Source of the DNA: an uncultured Bacteroidota bacterium
Lineage (GTDB): Bacteria > Bacteroidota > Bacteroidia > Flavobacteriales > Flavobacteriaceae
Direction of reading: 5' to 3'
NCBI GenBank assembly: GCA_902598525.1
Contig: CACKBZ010000002.1
Span: 124,001-188,000 of the forward strand
DNA length: 64,000 nt
This document shows positions 16,198 to 27,041 of the stretch, piece by piece. The position numbers and the translations under genes are program-made. Position 1 is the first letter of the stretch; the number at the start of each line of letters is the position of its first letter. The notes below the pieces were generated by a model that was not told the DNA's origin, did no database searches, and saw nothing but the letters and a program-made list of their open reading frames with translations.

Positions 16198-16222
16198 ACC
16201 CCTCTTCTTGAGGGGGTTTTTT
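16196..16222 (+). terminator. Intrinsic terminator after attR
   Basis: CCCCTC-TTCTT-GAGGGG is followed by six T residues. It sits right after the second att copy, as the first terminator does after the tRNA. One of the two presumably was the original tRNA terminator. Confidence 0.7.
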
Positions 16223-16233
16223 GTATCATGTCA

Positions 16234-16617
16234 TTAATTTATACCCCCAACATAAGTCTTTATTCTTGGACTCATAGCTTGAAGTTTTTCTTTAAATGAA
16301 TCGTTAATATCACCAAGAACAGTTAGACTTTCTACTTTAAACAGCTCTCTAAATTTAATATTTATAGGAGAGCCAAGAACCTTATTGCCAAGTTCTTCCC
16401 ATACATCAGAATTTTCAAACCTTTCAATAAGAGTAGCGGTATTATCCGCTTCATTTAAATACCACTCAAACCTAATTATACCATCATCATTCAAACTATA
16501 TATTACTGGGCATTGTTCATTAATAATGTATTCTTTGATGATTTCAATTTCTTCCGTAAAAGATACATCTATCACTACAGTTACATTTTTATTGGGTTTA
16601 TGTAAGCTTCTTTTCAT
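16234..16617 (-). CDS. Antibiotic biosynthesis monooxygenase-like (dimeric alpha+beta barrel) protein
   Basis: The 127-residue protein has no signal peptide. The pattern RFEWYLNEADNTATLIERFENSDVWEEL, followed by INIKFRELFKVESLTVLGDINDSFKEKL and a terminal YVGGI, resembles ABM/quinol-monooxygenase-like small proteins, in which a beta-rich ferredoxin-like fold dimerises. The enzymatic activity of such proteins is often unproved. It stands alone, convergent with the island terminator. The call rests on fold-pattern resemblance only. Confidence 0.6.
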   Translation of the reverse strand: MKRSLHKPNKNVTVVIDVSFTEEIEIIKEYIINEQCPVIYSLNDDGIIRFEWYLNEADNTATLIERFENSDVWEELGNKVLGSPINIKFRELFKVESLTVLGDINDSFKEKLQAMSPRIKTYVGGIN

Positions 16618-16745
16618 ATTTACAATTTAATAAAACTTAAGGCGTATACCTAAATAAGGAATAATAAATCATCATGTTTTTATTTTGAGGGCTATATATT
16701 AAACAAATCATTATAAATGATTATTTTTAAATAAATCCAAACATT

Positions 16746-17057
16746 ATGAAACAAATTTTATTAGCATTTGCAGTTATATTAGGTTTAACTCTCTATAGCT
16801 GTGGAGGATATTCTGTAGACGACATTAAGGCTGAAACACAAGTTTCAATTGTCGACTCAATATCAGAAAACTTTGACATTAGCCCAAACAACATTGAGGT
16901 GACTTCTTATACACTAATTCAGGAAACAAATAGCGTATATACAGGCGTTATGGAAACTGAGTATGATGGGTACACTCAGACTTGGGATATTAAAGTTACT
17001 TGGGACCACAATTCAGATGAATATATATATGTATGGGAGCTTCTTAGTGAAAATTAA
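16746..17057 (+). CDS. Small putative lipoprotein, function unknown
   Basis: The 103-residue product begins MKQILLAFAVILGLTLYSCGG, a lipoprotein signal peptide with a lipobox-like LYSC and cysteine at about residue 19, so it is probably anchored in an envelope membrane. The mature part is acidic, with several tryptophan-containing beta-like stretches (GYTQTWDIKVTWDHN). No known domain is recognised. It is convergent with the next small membrane gene. Confidence 0.75.
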   Translation: MKQILLAFAVILGLTLYSCGGYSVDDIKAETQVSIVDSISENFDISPNNIEVTSYTLIQETNSVYTGVMETEYDGYTQTWDIKVTWDHNSDEYIYVWELLSEN

Positions 17058-17065
17058 TTTATCTT

Positions 17066-17311
17066 TTATTTTTTACCTAAAAGCTCATTAGTTTTGCTTG
17101 TATTATCAGCAATATCTCTAAAAATTGATAATAACTCAGTGAAAAACATATTGAAAAACCCTAATAGAAGAAGGGCTCCAGTTACAATGAGTCCCCCAAT
17201 ATAATTTGTTGAAATCCATGCAAATAGGTTTAAAAGAGCACCAGCAAAAAGTATTATATAACTTATTTTACCTAAGGTTATAATTGTATCGGTAGCTTTA
17301 TATTTTGACAT
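17066..17311 (-). CDS. Small two-helix membrane protein, function unknown
   Basis: The 81-residue product has two hydrophobic segments (about 15-30, SYIILFAGALLNLFAW; about 35-55, YIGGLIVTGALLLLGFFNMFF) and a polar C-terminal tail ending NELLGKK. It is not recognised. It lies alone between a lipoprotein gene and the flavin monooxygenase gene. Codon use and the short N-terminus look like a real gene, but support is limited to an intact ORF. Confidence 0.55.
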   Translation of the reverse strand: MSKYKATDTIITLGKISYIILFAGALLNLFAWISTNYIGGLIVTGALLLLGFFNMFFTELLSIFRDIADNTSKTNELLGKK

Positions 17312-17431
17312 AATTTTTTGTTTACTTTAAATTACAACAGGAGTATTATTGAAAAAATTTTTTTTTTCAACAACTATTCTTATTCTGTTTGCAATCGAGT
17401 TTAGTTGAGCAATAAATATTAACTTGTATAA

Positions 17432-18580
17432 ATGAATCCTAAAGACCCAATAGATATTGATGGGGCAGAGATCTCTTGGTTTGCTCCACTGTGTGATGGA
17501 GATGATGATTTTTTAGGAAACAGAAACCCAAATTATAAAAGCACTTGGGAGAACACTTCTAAAATTGTAAAAACTGCTGACGAACTTGGATTTAGAAACG
17601 TTTTATGTCCATCTTCATACCAAGTTGGTCAAGACACACTGTCGTTTGTTGCAGGAATGACTTCAATTACAAAACAGATTAATTTTTTGGCTGCTATTCG
17701 CTGTGGAGAGCTTCATCCACCAATGCTTGCAAGAAGTATTTCGACATTAGACCATATGCTCAAGGGGAGATTAACTATTAATATAATATCATCGGACCTT
17801 CCGGGAAACGAGCTAGACTCTTCTGAAAGATATGCTCGCTCTCGAGAAGTAATTGAAATTTTAAAACAAGCATGGAATCAAGATAGAATTGAGTTCAATG
17901 GAAAATATTATAAATTAAGTCTGCCTTCAGACCCGGTTAAGCCCTATCAACAAAATGGAGGTCCTCTTCTCTATTTTGGTGGATATTCACCGGCAGGTGT
18001 TGACTTATGTGCAGAGCATTGCGATGTTTATTTGATGTGGCCAGAAACAGAAGATAAATTACAAGGTCTTATGAACACCATGACACTTAAAGCTTCCGAG
18101 TATGGACGTACTGTTCAGTTTGGATTAAGAGTACATGTGATTGTCAGAGAAACTGAGAAGGAAGCAAGAGAGTATGCTAACAATCTTTTGTCAAAACTAG
18201 ACCTAGATCACGGACTAAACATTAAAAACAGAGCTCAGGACTCTAAATCTTATGGAGTAGCTCGTCAATCACAGATGAGAATCGAATCAGATAATGAATA
18301 CTATGTTGAGCCACACCTATGGACCGGAATTGGGTTAGCTCGTTCAGGTTGTGGGGCAGCACTTGTTGGAAACCCAGATCAAATCTTAAATAAACTGAAG
18401 CGCTATATGAAAATGGGAATAAGGTCATTCATATTATCAGGATATCCTCATCAACAAGAATGTGAGCTTTTTGCTAAATATGTGTTACCACAGTTAAAAA
18501 CAATTTCACTACCGAATGTTTTTAATAGAAGAATTAATGAAACCCCAGACACCCCTCTGGGCAAAGGAGAGAGAAAGTAG
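17432..18580 (+). CDS. LLM-class flavin-dependent monooxygenase, SsuD-like
   Basis: The 382-residue enzyme belongs to the bacterial-luciferase-like TIM-barrel monooxygenases that use FMNH2 and oxygen. Visible landmarks are AEISWFAPLCDGDD, KTADELGFRNVLCPSSY, FLAAIRCGELHPPMLARSISTLDHMLKGRLTINIISSD and SERYARSREVIEILKQAW, which align by eye with alkanesulfonate monooxygenase. Its substrate could be a sulfonate, a sulfone or a related organic compound. No flavin reductase gene is adjacent. A Na+/solute symporter gene starts 3 bases after its stop, implying uptake and oxidation of one substrate. Confidence 0.88.
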   Translation: MNPKDPIDIDGAEISWFAPLCDGDDDFLGNRNPNYKSTWENTSKIVKTADELGFRNVLCPSSYQVGQDTLSFVAGMTSITKQINFLAAIRCGELHPPMLARSISTLDHMLKGRLTINIISSDLPGNELDSSERYARSREVIEILKQAWNQDRIEFNGKYYKLSLPSDPVKPYQQNGGPLLYFGGYSPAGVDLCAEHCDVYLMWPETEDKLQGLMNTMTLKASEYGRTVQFGLRVHVIVRETEKEAREYANNLLSKLDLDHGLNIKNRAQDSKSYGVARQSQMRIESDNEYYVEPHLWTGIGLARSGCGAALVGNPDQILNKLKRYMKMGIRSFILSGYPHQQECELFAKYVLPQLKTISLPNVFNRRINETPDTPLGKGERK

Positions 18581-18583
18581 ATT

Positions 18584-20125
18584 ATGATCGATTTTATAAT
18601 TGTCTTGTTTTATTTTTCTTTAATTATGACCGTCGCCCTTAAAGGTAAAGTTAAAGCAGACAGCTCAGCAGAGGAATATTTTTTAAGTTCAAGAAACCTC
18701 CCCTGGTACTCAATTGCTTTATCAACTATTGCGACAAATATTCAGGGATATCAGTTCCTGGGGATGATGGGGTCAGCTTATTTATTTGGTCTTGCTCAAG
18801 CAAATCTTGAAATTAATGCAGTTCAAGGTATTTTAATAGGAGCATTCATTTTTGTGCCTCTTTTTTTAAGGGAAAAGATTACAACAATAACTCAATTTAT
18901 ATCAAAGAGGCTTGGCCAGCGAGTTGCTCTTTTTTACTCATTAGCAAATATTTCACTTTTTGCAACTGTAACAATTGGAGCTGCCCTTTTTTGGGGAGCC
19001 TATGCTGCAGACTTAGTTTTTGGGGAGCAACTATCATTTTTACATTCAAACAGAATTATTAGAATAGCAATACTTATCATAATACTTGGAGTATTTTCTG
19101 CTATATATACATATTTAGGTGGTTTAAGCGCTGTTGTTAAAACAGATATAATCCAATTCTCTGTACTAATTCTAGGAGGAGCAGTCGTTTGTTTTACAGC
19201 AGTAAATCAGATGGGAGGCTGGGATCAACTGTATATCCAAACACCTGAAAAAATGCATCTACACTTACCTGCAGATCATCCAACACTTCCATGGACCCAT
19301 CTTTTTGGTTTGTTTTTACTTAACATAAATTATTGGTGCGCAAATCAAACTGTAATGCAAAGAGCATTAGCCGCAAAGAGCGTAAGGCATGCACAAACAG
19401 GCTTAATAGCAGGTGGTTTAATTAAATATATAATGGCGGTGATAATTATTATTCCGGGAATAGCTCTGTATGGAATTCTTGGCGATAATCTAATCGAACC
19501 CGATATGGCATTTCCCTATATTGTCAACACCTATTTGCCGGTCGGTGTGAAAGGGATAATTCTATGTGGCTTGTTTGCTTCACTTATGAGTACAGTAGAC
19601 TCTACATTTAACTCGTTGGCTACTCTATGGTCAACTGATATTTATTCAAAGTATATCAATAAACAAGCAGGGGATAAAGAAAAAATAAAAGCAGGTCAAA
19701 AAGCTATTATATTTAGCCTTGGCACTGCTCTTACAATGGCATTTGTTCTATTATATCTAAAGTTTGATGATCCGAATTCAGCCTTTACTCACACGTTAAA
19801 TAACTTAAGGTATTATATAAATTGTGGTATTGTAGTTTTAATCTGTAGTGCAGTTATTTTATTAAAACCAAACCGAAATATCGTACTCTTCGCATTCATT
19901 GTATCACTTCCTTTCAACATTACGCTGCAGCTTTTTGTACCAGAGATGAATTACTTTGTAAGAGCCTTTTGGGTAATTATAATTGGATTATTTATCACAG
20001 TTATTGGCAGCAAGGGTAAGCTAAACTCATTAATTGCATTATTTAAACCCGCAGATAAGTATAGTAGAAACTGGGGATGGGTACTTTTAATTTCACTAGT
20101 CTTTTTACATATAGTTTTTCATTGA
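18584..20125 (+). CDS. Sodium:solute symporter (SSF/SGLT-like)
   Basis: The 513-residue integral membrane protein has some 13-14 hydrophobic segments and SSF landmarks: AEEYFLSSRNLPWYSIALSTIATNIQGYQFLGMMGSAY near the start, IYTYLGGLSAVVKTDIIQF, ANQTVMQRALAAKSVRHAQTG and CGLFASLMSTVDSTFNSLATLWSTDIYSKY. These are typical of Na+-coupled sugar or organic-solute importers. It is 3 bases downstream of the LLM monooxygenase and so very likely in the same operon. The substrate is unknown; pairing with a monooxygenase makes a plain sugar less likely. Confidence 0.93.
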   Translation: MIDFIIVLFYFSLIMTVALKGKVKADSSAEEYFLSSRNLPWYSIALSTIATNIQGYQFLGMMGSAYLFGLAQANLEINAVQGILIGAFIFVPLFLREKITTITQFISKRLGQRVALFYSLANISLFATVTIGAALFWGAYAADLVFGEQLSFLHSNRIIRIAILIIILGVFSAIYTYLGGLSAVVKTDIIQFSVLILGGAVVCFTAVNQMGGWDQLYIQTPEKMHLHLPADHPTLPWTHLFGLFLLNINYWCANQTVMQRALAAKSVRHAQTGLIAGGLIKYIMAVIIIIPGIALYGILGDNLIEPDMAFPYIVNTYLPVGVKGIILCGLFASLMSTVDSTFNSLATLWSTDIYSKYINKQAGDKEKIKAGQKAIIFSLGTALTMAFVLLYLKFDDPNSAFTHTLNNLRYYINCGIVVLICSAVILLKPNRNIVLFAFIVSLPFNITLQLFVPEMNYFVRAFWVIIIGLFITVIGSKGKLNSLIALFKPADKYSRNWGWVLLISLVFLHIVFH

Positions 20126-20141
20126 AAACTTATGATTTTGT

Positions 20142-21956
20142 CTAGCTTATGGTCTTTTTATCAGTTTTAATTGTTATTGAGGAAGGGTGAAGGATAACTT
20201 CTGAAAGACCAATTGTTTTCGGGAGTTCATATGCATAAAAATATTCTAATGTATCTAGCTTGCTTTCAAAAAAATCTGTTTCATGAGATTTATCACCCGT
20301 TATTATAGAACGCTTGCTTGCAACACCAATTTCTAACCATGACCATCCAACAAGAACAAGGCTTAAGAATTCCATGAACACAGAAGCATCAGCCAAAAAA
20401 CGCTCATAGTCTCCCTTGGTTGCAAATGGTATAAGATGAAATAGAATTTTTTGAGTCTCTTTTAATTTGTTATCTAAGCACAATCCCCACTCCCTAAGTT
20501 CATTGTATTCTTTTGCCTCATTAATTGTACTTGATATTTCTTCCATTAAAAGTCTTGCACCTTCACCATTATTTAAGATCATTTTTCTACCAAGCAAGTC
20601 TTGCGATTGAATCCCTGTTGTTCCCTCATATATTGAGCAAATCCTTATGTCTCGATAATATTGCTGAAGAATGAAATCGGAACAAAAACCATATCCACCC
20701 AAAACCTGAAGACCATTATTGATAGAGTAGATACCTGCTTCTGATGGATACGTTTTAACTACAGGAATTATCATTTCAAGTAATGTGTGATACTTATGCC
20801 TATCTTGTTCATCTGGACTATTATGTTGAAGATCAAAATATTTTGCAGCTTTAAAGATTAAGTTCATAGACCCCTCAACCATAGCTTTTTGTAGCATTAG
20901 CATTCTTCTAACATCAGGGTGTTCAATTATTAAACTTTGCTTTTCATTTAAATCTTTTTTTCCATCTGAAGATAGCTTTCGGCCTTGAGGGCGTTCCTTT
21001 GCATATTCCAAAGAAGCGTAATATGCCCCGGAAGCGATAGCGGAAGCGGTTCTTCCAACTGCAATTCTTGCTCCATTCATCATTAAAAACATATAATGAA
21101 GGCCTTTATTTTCATCTCCAACAAGATATCCATGACAATTATCCTCATCTCCAAAACCAAGATGGGTAGTACAATATCCCTTCTGTCCCATTTTCTCAAA
21201 ATCAGCCACGGTAGTTACATCATTTGGTAGTAGATTTCCTGTCTCATCTAGTCTCATTTTAGGTACTACAAAGAGAGAAATCCCTTTTGTTCCAGCTGGA
21301 GCACCTTCAATCCTGGCTAATAATAAGTGAACTATATTTTCAGCATATTGATGATCCCCACCAGAGATAAAAATTTTTTGACCACTAATTTTATAGTACC
21401 CCTCATTTGTCGGAGTAGCCTTTGTTATAATGTCTGATAATGAACTGCCGGCTTGAGGTTCAGTTAAACACATAGTTCCACCCCATTCCCCCGAAAGCAT
21501 TTTAGGAGTATATTTTTCTTTTAGCTCTTTACTCGCAAATTCAATTATTAGCTCTGCAGCACCTGTTGTAAGACCCGAGTATCCTGGCAAATGATTATTT
21601 GCAGCATCTAAAATATAATTAGCAGCTGTATGAACAAGAAGTGGCAGTTGAAGCCCACCGTCATCATAATCGAATGGCGCAGCAATAAGACCCATTGCAC
21701 CCCCATCCTTCATCATCCTTTCAACTTGTTGATGAACATTAATTGAGCCATCTTTGTAATGAGCAGGACTTTCATCCATCTCTTTGAAATATGGAAACAG
21801 CTCTCTATCGGCAAACTGTTTGACAGAGTCAATAAACATATCTACTGATTCAATGTTGTGATCTTCAAACCTTTCACTTGTAAGTATTTTATCAAGCTCC
21901 TGAACATTATTCATGAAGTATTTAATCGTTGATATGTCTACATATTTAGAAGCCAT
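20142..21956 (-). CDS. Acyl-CoA dehydrogenase with C-terminal extension
   Basis: This FAD enzyme oxidises acyl-CoA at the alpha-beta bond in fatty-acid breakdown. The flavin and substrate motifs MCLTEPQAGSSLSD and ISGQKIFISGGDH are present. The C-terminal part of the catalytic domain has QVLGGYGFCSDFILQQYYRDIRICSIYEGTTGIQSQDL, with the usual catalytic glutamate in YEGTTGIQ. At 604 residues it is longer than the 380-residue core and fits the long subclass with an additional C-terminal helical domain. It is convergent with the symporter gene. Confidence 0.94.
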   Translation of the reverse strand: MASKYVDISTIKYFMNNVQELDKILTSERFEDHNIESVDMFIDSVKQFADRELFPYFKEMDESPAHYKDGSINVHQQVERMMKDGGAMGLIAAPFDYDDGGLQLPLLVHTAANYILDAANNHLPGYSGLTTGAAELIIEFASKELKEKYTPKMLSGEWGGTMCLTEPQAGSSLSDIITKATPTNEGYYKISGQKIFISGGDHQYAENIVHLLLARIEGAPAGTKGISLFVVPKMRLDETGNLLPNDVTTVADFEKMGQKGYCTTHLGFGDEDNCHGYLVGDENKGLHYMFLMMNGARIAVGRTASAIASGAYYASLEYAKERPQGRKLSSDGKKDLNEKQSLIIEHPDVRRMLMLQKAMVEGSMNLIFKAAKYFDLQHNSPDEQDRHKYHTLLEMIIPVVKTYPSEAGIYSINNGLQVLGGYGFCSDFILQQYYRDIRICSIYEGTTGIQSQDLLGRKMILNNGEGARLLMEEISSTINEAKEYNELREWGLCLDNKLKETQKILFHLIPFATKGDYERFLADASVFMEFLSLVLVGWSWLEIGVASKRSIITGDKSHETDFFESKLDTLEYFYAYELPKTIGLSEVILHPSSITIKTDKKTIS

Positions 21957-21986
21957 TGAATTTCAATTAATGCGCAAATATATTTT

Positions 21987-22658
21987 TTAATTGTTAAAGT
22001 CTTTTTTTAATTCTTCATAGAATCCGGCAAAAGCGACACTGTATCTTGGAATTAACCAAATCCACCAAATAAATAAAGTGAATATTCCAAGAAACGCATA
22101 AAACATAAATCTTAATGAAAATACAAACAGTTGTAGTTTTTTGCCTTTCATTAATTTTTCACTTTTTTTAAATGTTTCTAAAATTCCAATGTTAGGATTT
22201 TCAGCCAGTATGTAATATACCTGCGAGTACATTAGTGCCAGTACTACCCCAGGAATAATTAATAAAATAAAACCAACCATAATGACTACAGTAAGTATAA
22301 GTGTTACCACCAAAGGTTTTATCGTATTAAAGCTGTTAAATGTTGTTGTAAAGTTTATTCCCTTTCCATTATATATATCTAGACAGAATTGCGAAATTCC
22401 AACCTGAATAGAAGAAGATAAATAAAAAACAAAAAGTGTTATTAAAGTCGAAATCAAAACATTCTCTGAAGTAAAAGCAACTGGTTCTCCAATATCTACT
22501 TTGAAGAAAAGTGGGTTCCCTGTGGCTACCTCATATACACTGCTTGGAGCTGAAGCAAGAAAAGATGCAATAATTAAGCAAAATAATACTTGTAAATAAG
22601 ACGTAAAACCATCTAAGACGGGTCTGGTGTTTTTTATAATACTAGTGTTATTTAGCAT
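21987..22658 (-). CDS. DUF975-like integral membrane protein
   Basis: The 223-residue protein has about five or six hydrophobic segments, including LQVLFCLIIASFLASAP, ISTLITLFVFYLSSSIQVG, VVTLILTVVIMVGFILLIIPGVVLALMYSQVYYILAE and FMFYAFLGIFTLFIWWIWLIP. The pattern I-I-P-G-V-V-L-A-L-M-Y followed by a short basic stretch (EKLMKGKKLQLF) resembles the DUF975 family, whose function is unknown. It lies upstream of the acyl-CoA dehydrogenase on the same strand, 30 bases away. Confidence 0.7.
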   Translation of the reverse strand: MLNNTSIIKNTRPVLDGFTSYLQVLFCLIIASFLASAPSSVYEVATGNPLFFKVDIGEPVAFTSENVLISTLITLFVFYLSSSIQVGISQFCLDIYNGKGINFTTTFNSFNTIKPLVVTLILTVVIMVGFILLIIPGVVLALMYSQVYYILAENPNIGILETFKKSEKLMKGKKLQLFVFSLRFMFYAFLGIFTLFIWWIWLIPRYSVAFAGFYEELKKDFNN

Positions 22659-22789
22659 AATTAATTTTTACTTGTTTAATTTATTTCAAATTTAATATTT
22701 TTTAGATATAAGTCTTGCCTATAGGCACTAAGAAATTATTATTAACAGCGAAAAGAACCTAGAAGTAGTTATAAAAATTTATAAATTAG

Positions 22790-24985
<2,196 letters not shown>

Positions 24986-25017
24986 ATTTTTATATTTATC
25001 CCTCAAATATTATAATT

Positions 25018-27039
25018 ATGAAAAGTAAACTTTCTCATTTATTACTAGTAAGTTTTTTGTTTGTAATAACAAGCGCCAAATCTCAAGAGTATTATGTTAA
25101 GTCAAATCTTGAAAACCTAGAGATTGAAGTGGGCGAAGTATTTGAGCCTTCTACTTATGCGGTTGATCAAGACGGGAAACCTGTTTCCTGTCCTCAAATT
25201 GTCTATTACAACAAGAACGGAGCTCTTAATAGTGATGATGGTATCAGTGTCAGTAGACGAAGAGGAACTATTAAAGGTGAAGAGCCAGGAAATCATAAAG
25301 TAATTGCTCTATGCTTAGGTCTTGTAGATGGTTGGCTTGGAAGAGATTTTGACGTTAAGGTAAGTTATGCTAAAGCAAAAGATCTTTCAGTTAAACTAGA
25401 TTCTGATCAAGTTTTCGTTGGAAGCTATGTTCAGCCTTCATATGAAATAACAGATAACTTTGGATTTACCAGATACAATGCAAATATAAAAATCAAACCA
25501 AGTAATGATAACATTCAAGTAGATGCTCTAAATAATATTAAAGCTGTTAAATCTGGAAAAGTAACCTTAACATTTAGCCTTGATGCTGTAGAGACGTCAA
25601 TTGATTTAAAAATCGTTAAAAACCCTATAAAGAATCTTGTCCTTTCTTCAAACATGAATACTGCAAGGACAGGAGATGTAATTACTTTTAGAACTATGGC
25701 TTATGATGATAAAAATCAACTTATCTCTGACTTGCCAATTTTATACTCATATTCAGGAGAGTCATTTGATAAGAGTAATACTGCGGCTGCTATGATTAGA
25801 GACGACGGAAAGTTTGTTGCAGAAACAGCAGGTAATTATTTAATTACAGCTACAGCAGGTCAAAGATCAACCTCAATACCAGTAGTAATATATGATAGAG
25901 GAATACAAAGAGAAGTAATTAATGTTGGAACCGGCCTTGTTCAGGAGAGACATACATCGGATTTCTGGGTCTTTGAAGGTGTTGATAAAAGAGATTATGC
26001 TGTCTCAGGAACTTGGGGCGCAGATGGAACAACTTATTTTTGGGATGTCACTGATCCAGCCCAAATTCGTAAAATTGATAGTATTCAAGTTGACGCAAGA
26101 ACTGTGAATGATGTCAAAGTTTCTGAGGATGGAAGAATTTCAGTTATAAGTAGAGAAGGAGCTTCAAGTAGAAGGAATGGGATTGTTATAATTGACACAA
26201 CTAATCCTTATGATGTTAATATTATCTCAGAATATACTACTAATCTTACCGGGGGAGTACATAATGTGTTCATCTATCAAGATCATGTTTTTGCACTTAG
26301 TAATGGTGAGAGATTTTATGTAATTAATATCGAAGATCCAAAAAACCCATATGAAGTTGGGATGTTTGAGATAGGTGAAAAAGGTCAAGCAATTCATGAC
26401 GTTTGGATTGAAGATGGTATTGCTTATTCTTCTAATTGGAAACACGGTGTTTATATTATTGATGTAGGAAATGGGGTTGCAGGAGGGTCTCCTAGTAATC
26501 CTGTTGTTATGTCAAATTATAGTTATGAGTCAGGAGCACATCATGCAACATTCCCTTTTAAAAGTAAGTCTACTGGTAAATTTTATACAATACTTGGAGA
26601 TGAAATTTTTCCACAAGGTATAGATCTTTATAGTACAAACGAAACTGCAGGATTTCTGCATTTTGTTGATTTCTCTGATATAGATAATCCTGAAGAAGTT
26701 GCTAGATATGAACTACCAGGGCATGGGTCACACAATTACTGGATTGAAGATGATGTATTGTATGTTGCAATGTATTCTGGTGGTGTAAGAATTGTTGATA
26801 TTAGTGGTGAGCTTATGGGAGACTTATTTCGACAAGGTAGAGAAATAGGCCACATTAATACAGGAAATCCTAATGGTTTTATACCAAATGCTACTATGAC
26901 ATGGGGAGCTCAGTTATATAAGGGACATGTTTTTTATTCTGATCATAATGGAGGAATTGGTTCATCTAAAGTTTTACCGATTAAACCTGATAATTCACGA
27001 ATTAATGAGTATTTAGATAGACCTAGATTAATTGATTAG
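25018..27039 (+). CDS. Secreted LVIVD-repeat beta-propeller protein with N-terminal Ig-like domains
   Basis: A Sec signal peptide (MKSKLSHLLLVSFLFVITSAKSQ) is followed by three Ig-like (BIG-type) repeats at about 25-110, 115-205 and 210-295. From about 320 the protein has LVIVD-type propeller repeats (for example GIVIIDTTNPYDVNII, RFYVINIEDPKNPYEV, GVYIIDVGNG, GVRIVDISGEL) with paired histidines (GAHHATFP, GHGSHNYWI). Such proteins are exported and probably bind ligands or other surface components; no catalytic role is known to me. A YncE-type propeller gene follows after 2 bases, forming an operon. Confidence 0.85.
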   Translation: MKSKLSHLLLVSFLFVITSAKSQEYYVKSNLENLEIEVGEVFEPSTYAVDQDGKPVSCPQIVYYNKNGALNSDDGISVSRRRGTIKGEEPGNHKVIALCLGLVDGWLGRDFDVKVSYAKAKDLSVKLDSDQVFVGSYVQPSYEITDNFGFTRYNANIKIKPSNDNIQVDALNNIKAVKSGKVTLTFSLDAVETSIDLKIVKNPIKNLVLSSNMNTARTGDVITFRTMAYDDKNQLISDLPILYSYSGESFDKSNTAAAMIRDDGKFVAETAGNYLITATAGQRSTSIPVVIYDRGIQREVINVGTGLVQERHTSDFWVFEGVDKRDYAVSGTWGADGTTYFWDVTDPAQIRKIDSIQVDARTVNDVKVSEDGRISVISREGASSRRNGIVIIDTTNPYDVNIISEYTTNLTGGVHNVFIYQDHVFALSNGERFYVINIEDPKNPYEVGMFEIGEKGQAIHDVWIEDGIAYSSNWKHGVYIIDVGNGVAGGSPSNPVVMSNYSYESGAHHATFPFKSKSTGKFYTILGDEIFPQGIDLYSTNETAGFLHFVDFSDIDNPEEVARYELPGHGSHNYWIEDDVLYVAMYSGGVRIVDISGELMGDLFRQGREIGHINTGNPNGFIPNATMTWGAQLYKGHVFYSDHNGGIGSSKVLPIKPDNSRINEYLDRPRLID

Positions 27040-27041
27040 AG

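Noticed and set aside
17350-17375. TTGAAAAAATTTTTTTTTTCAA as a terminator or regulatory hairpin
   Set aside because: It is a plain A/T-run palindrome with no GC stem, expected in such AT-rich DNA; no position-specific support.
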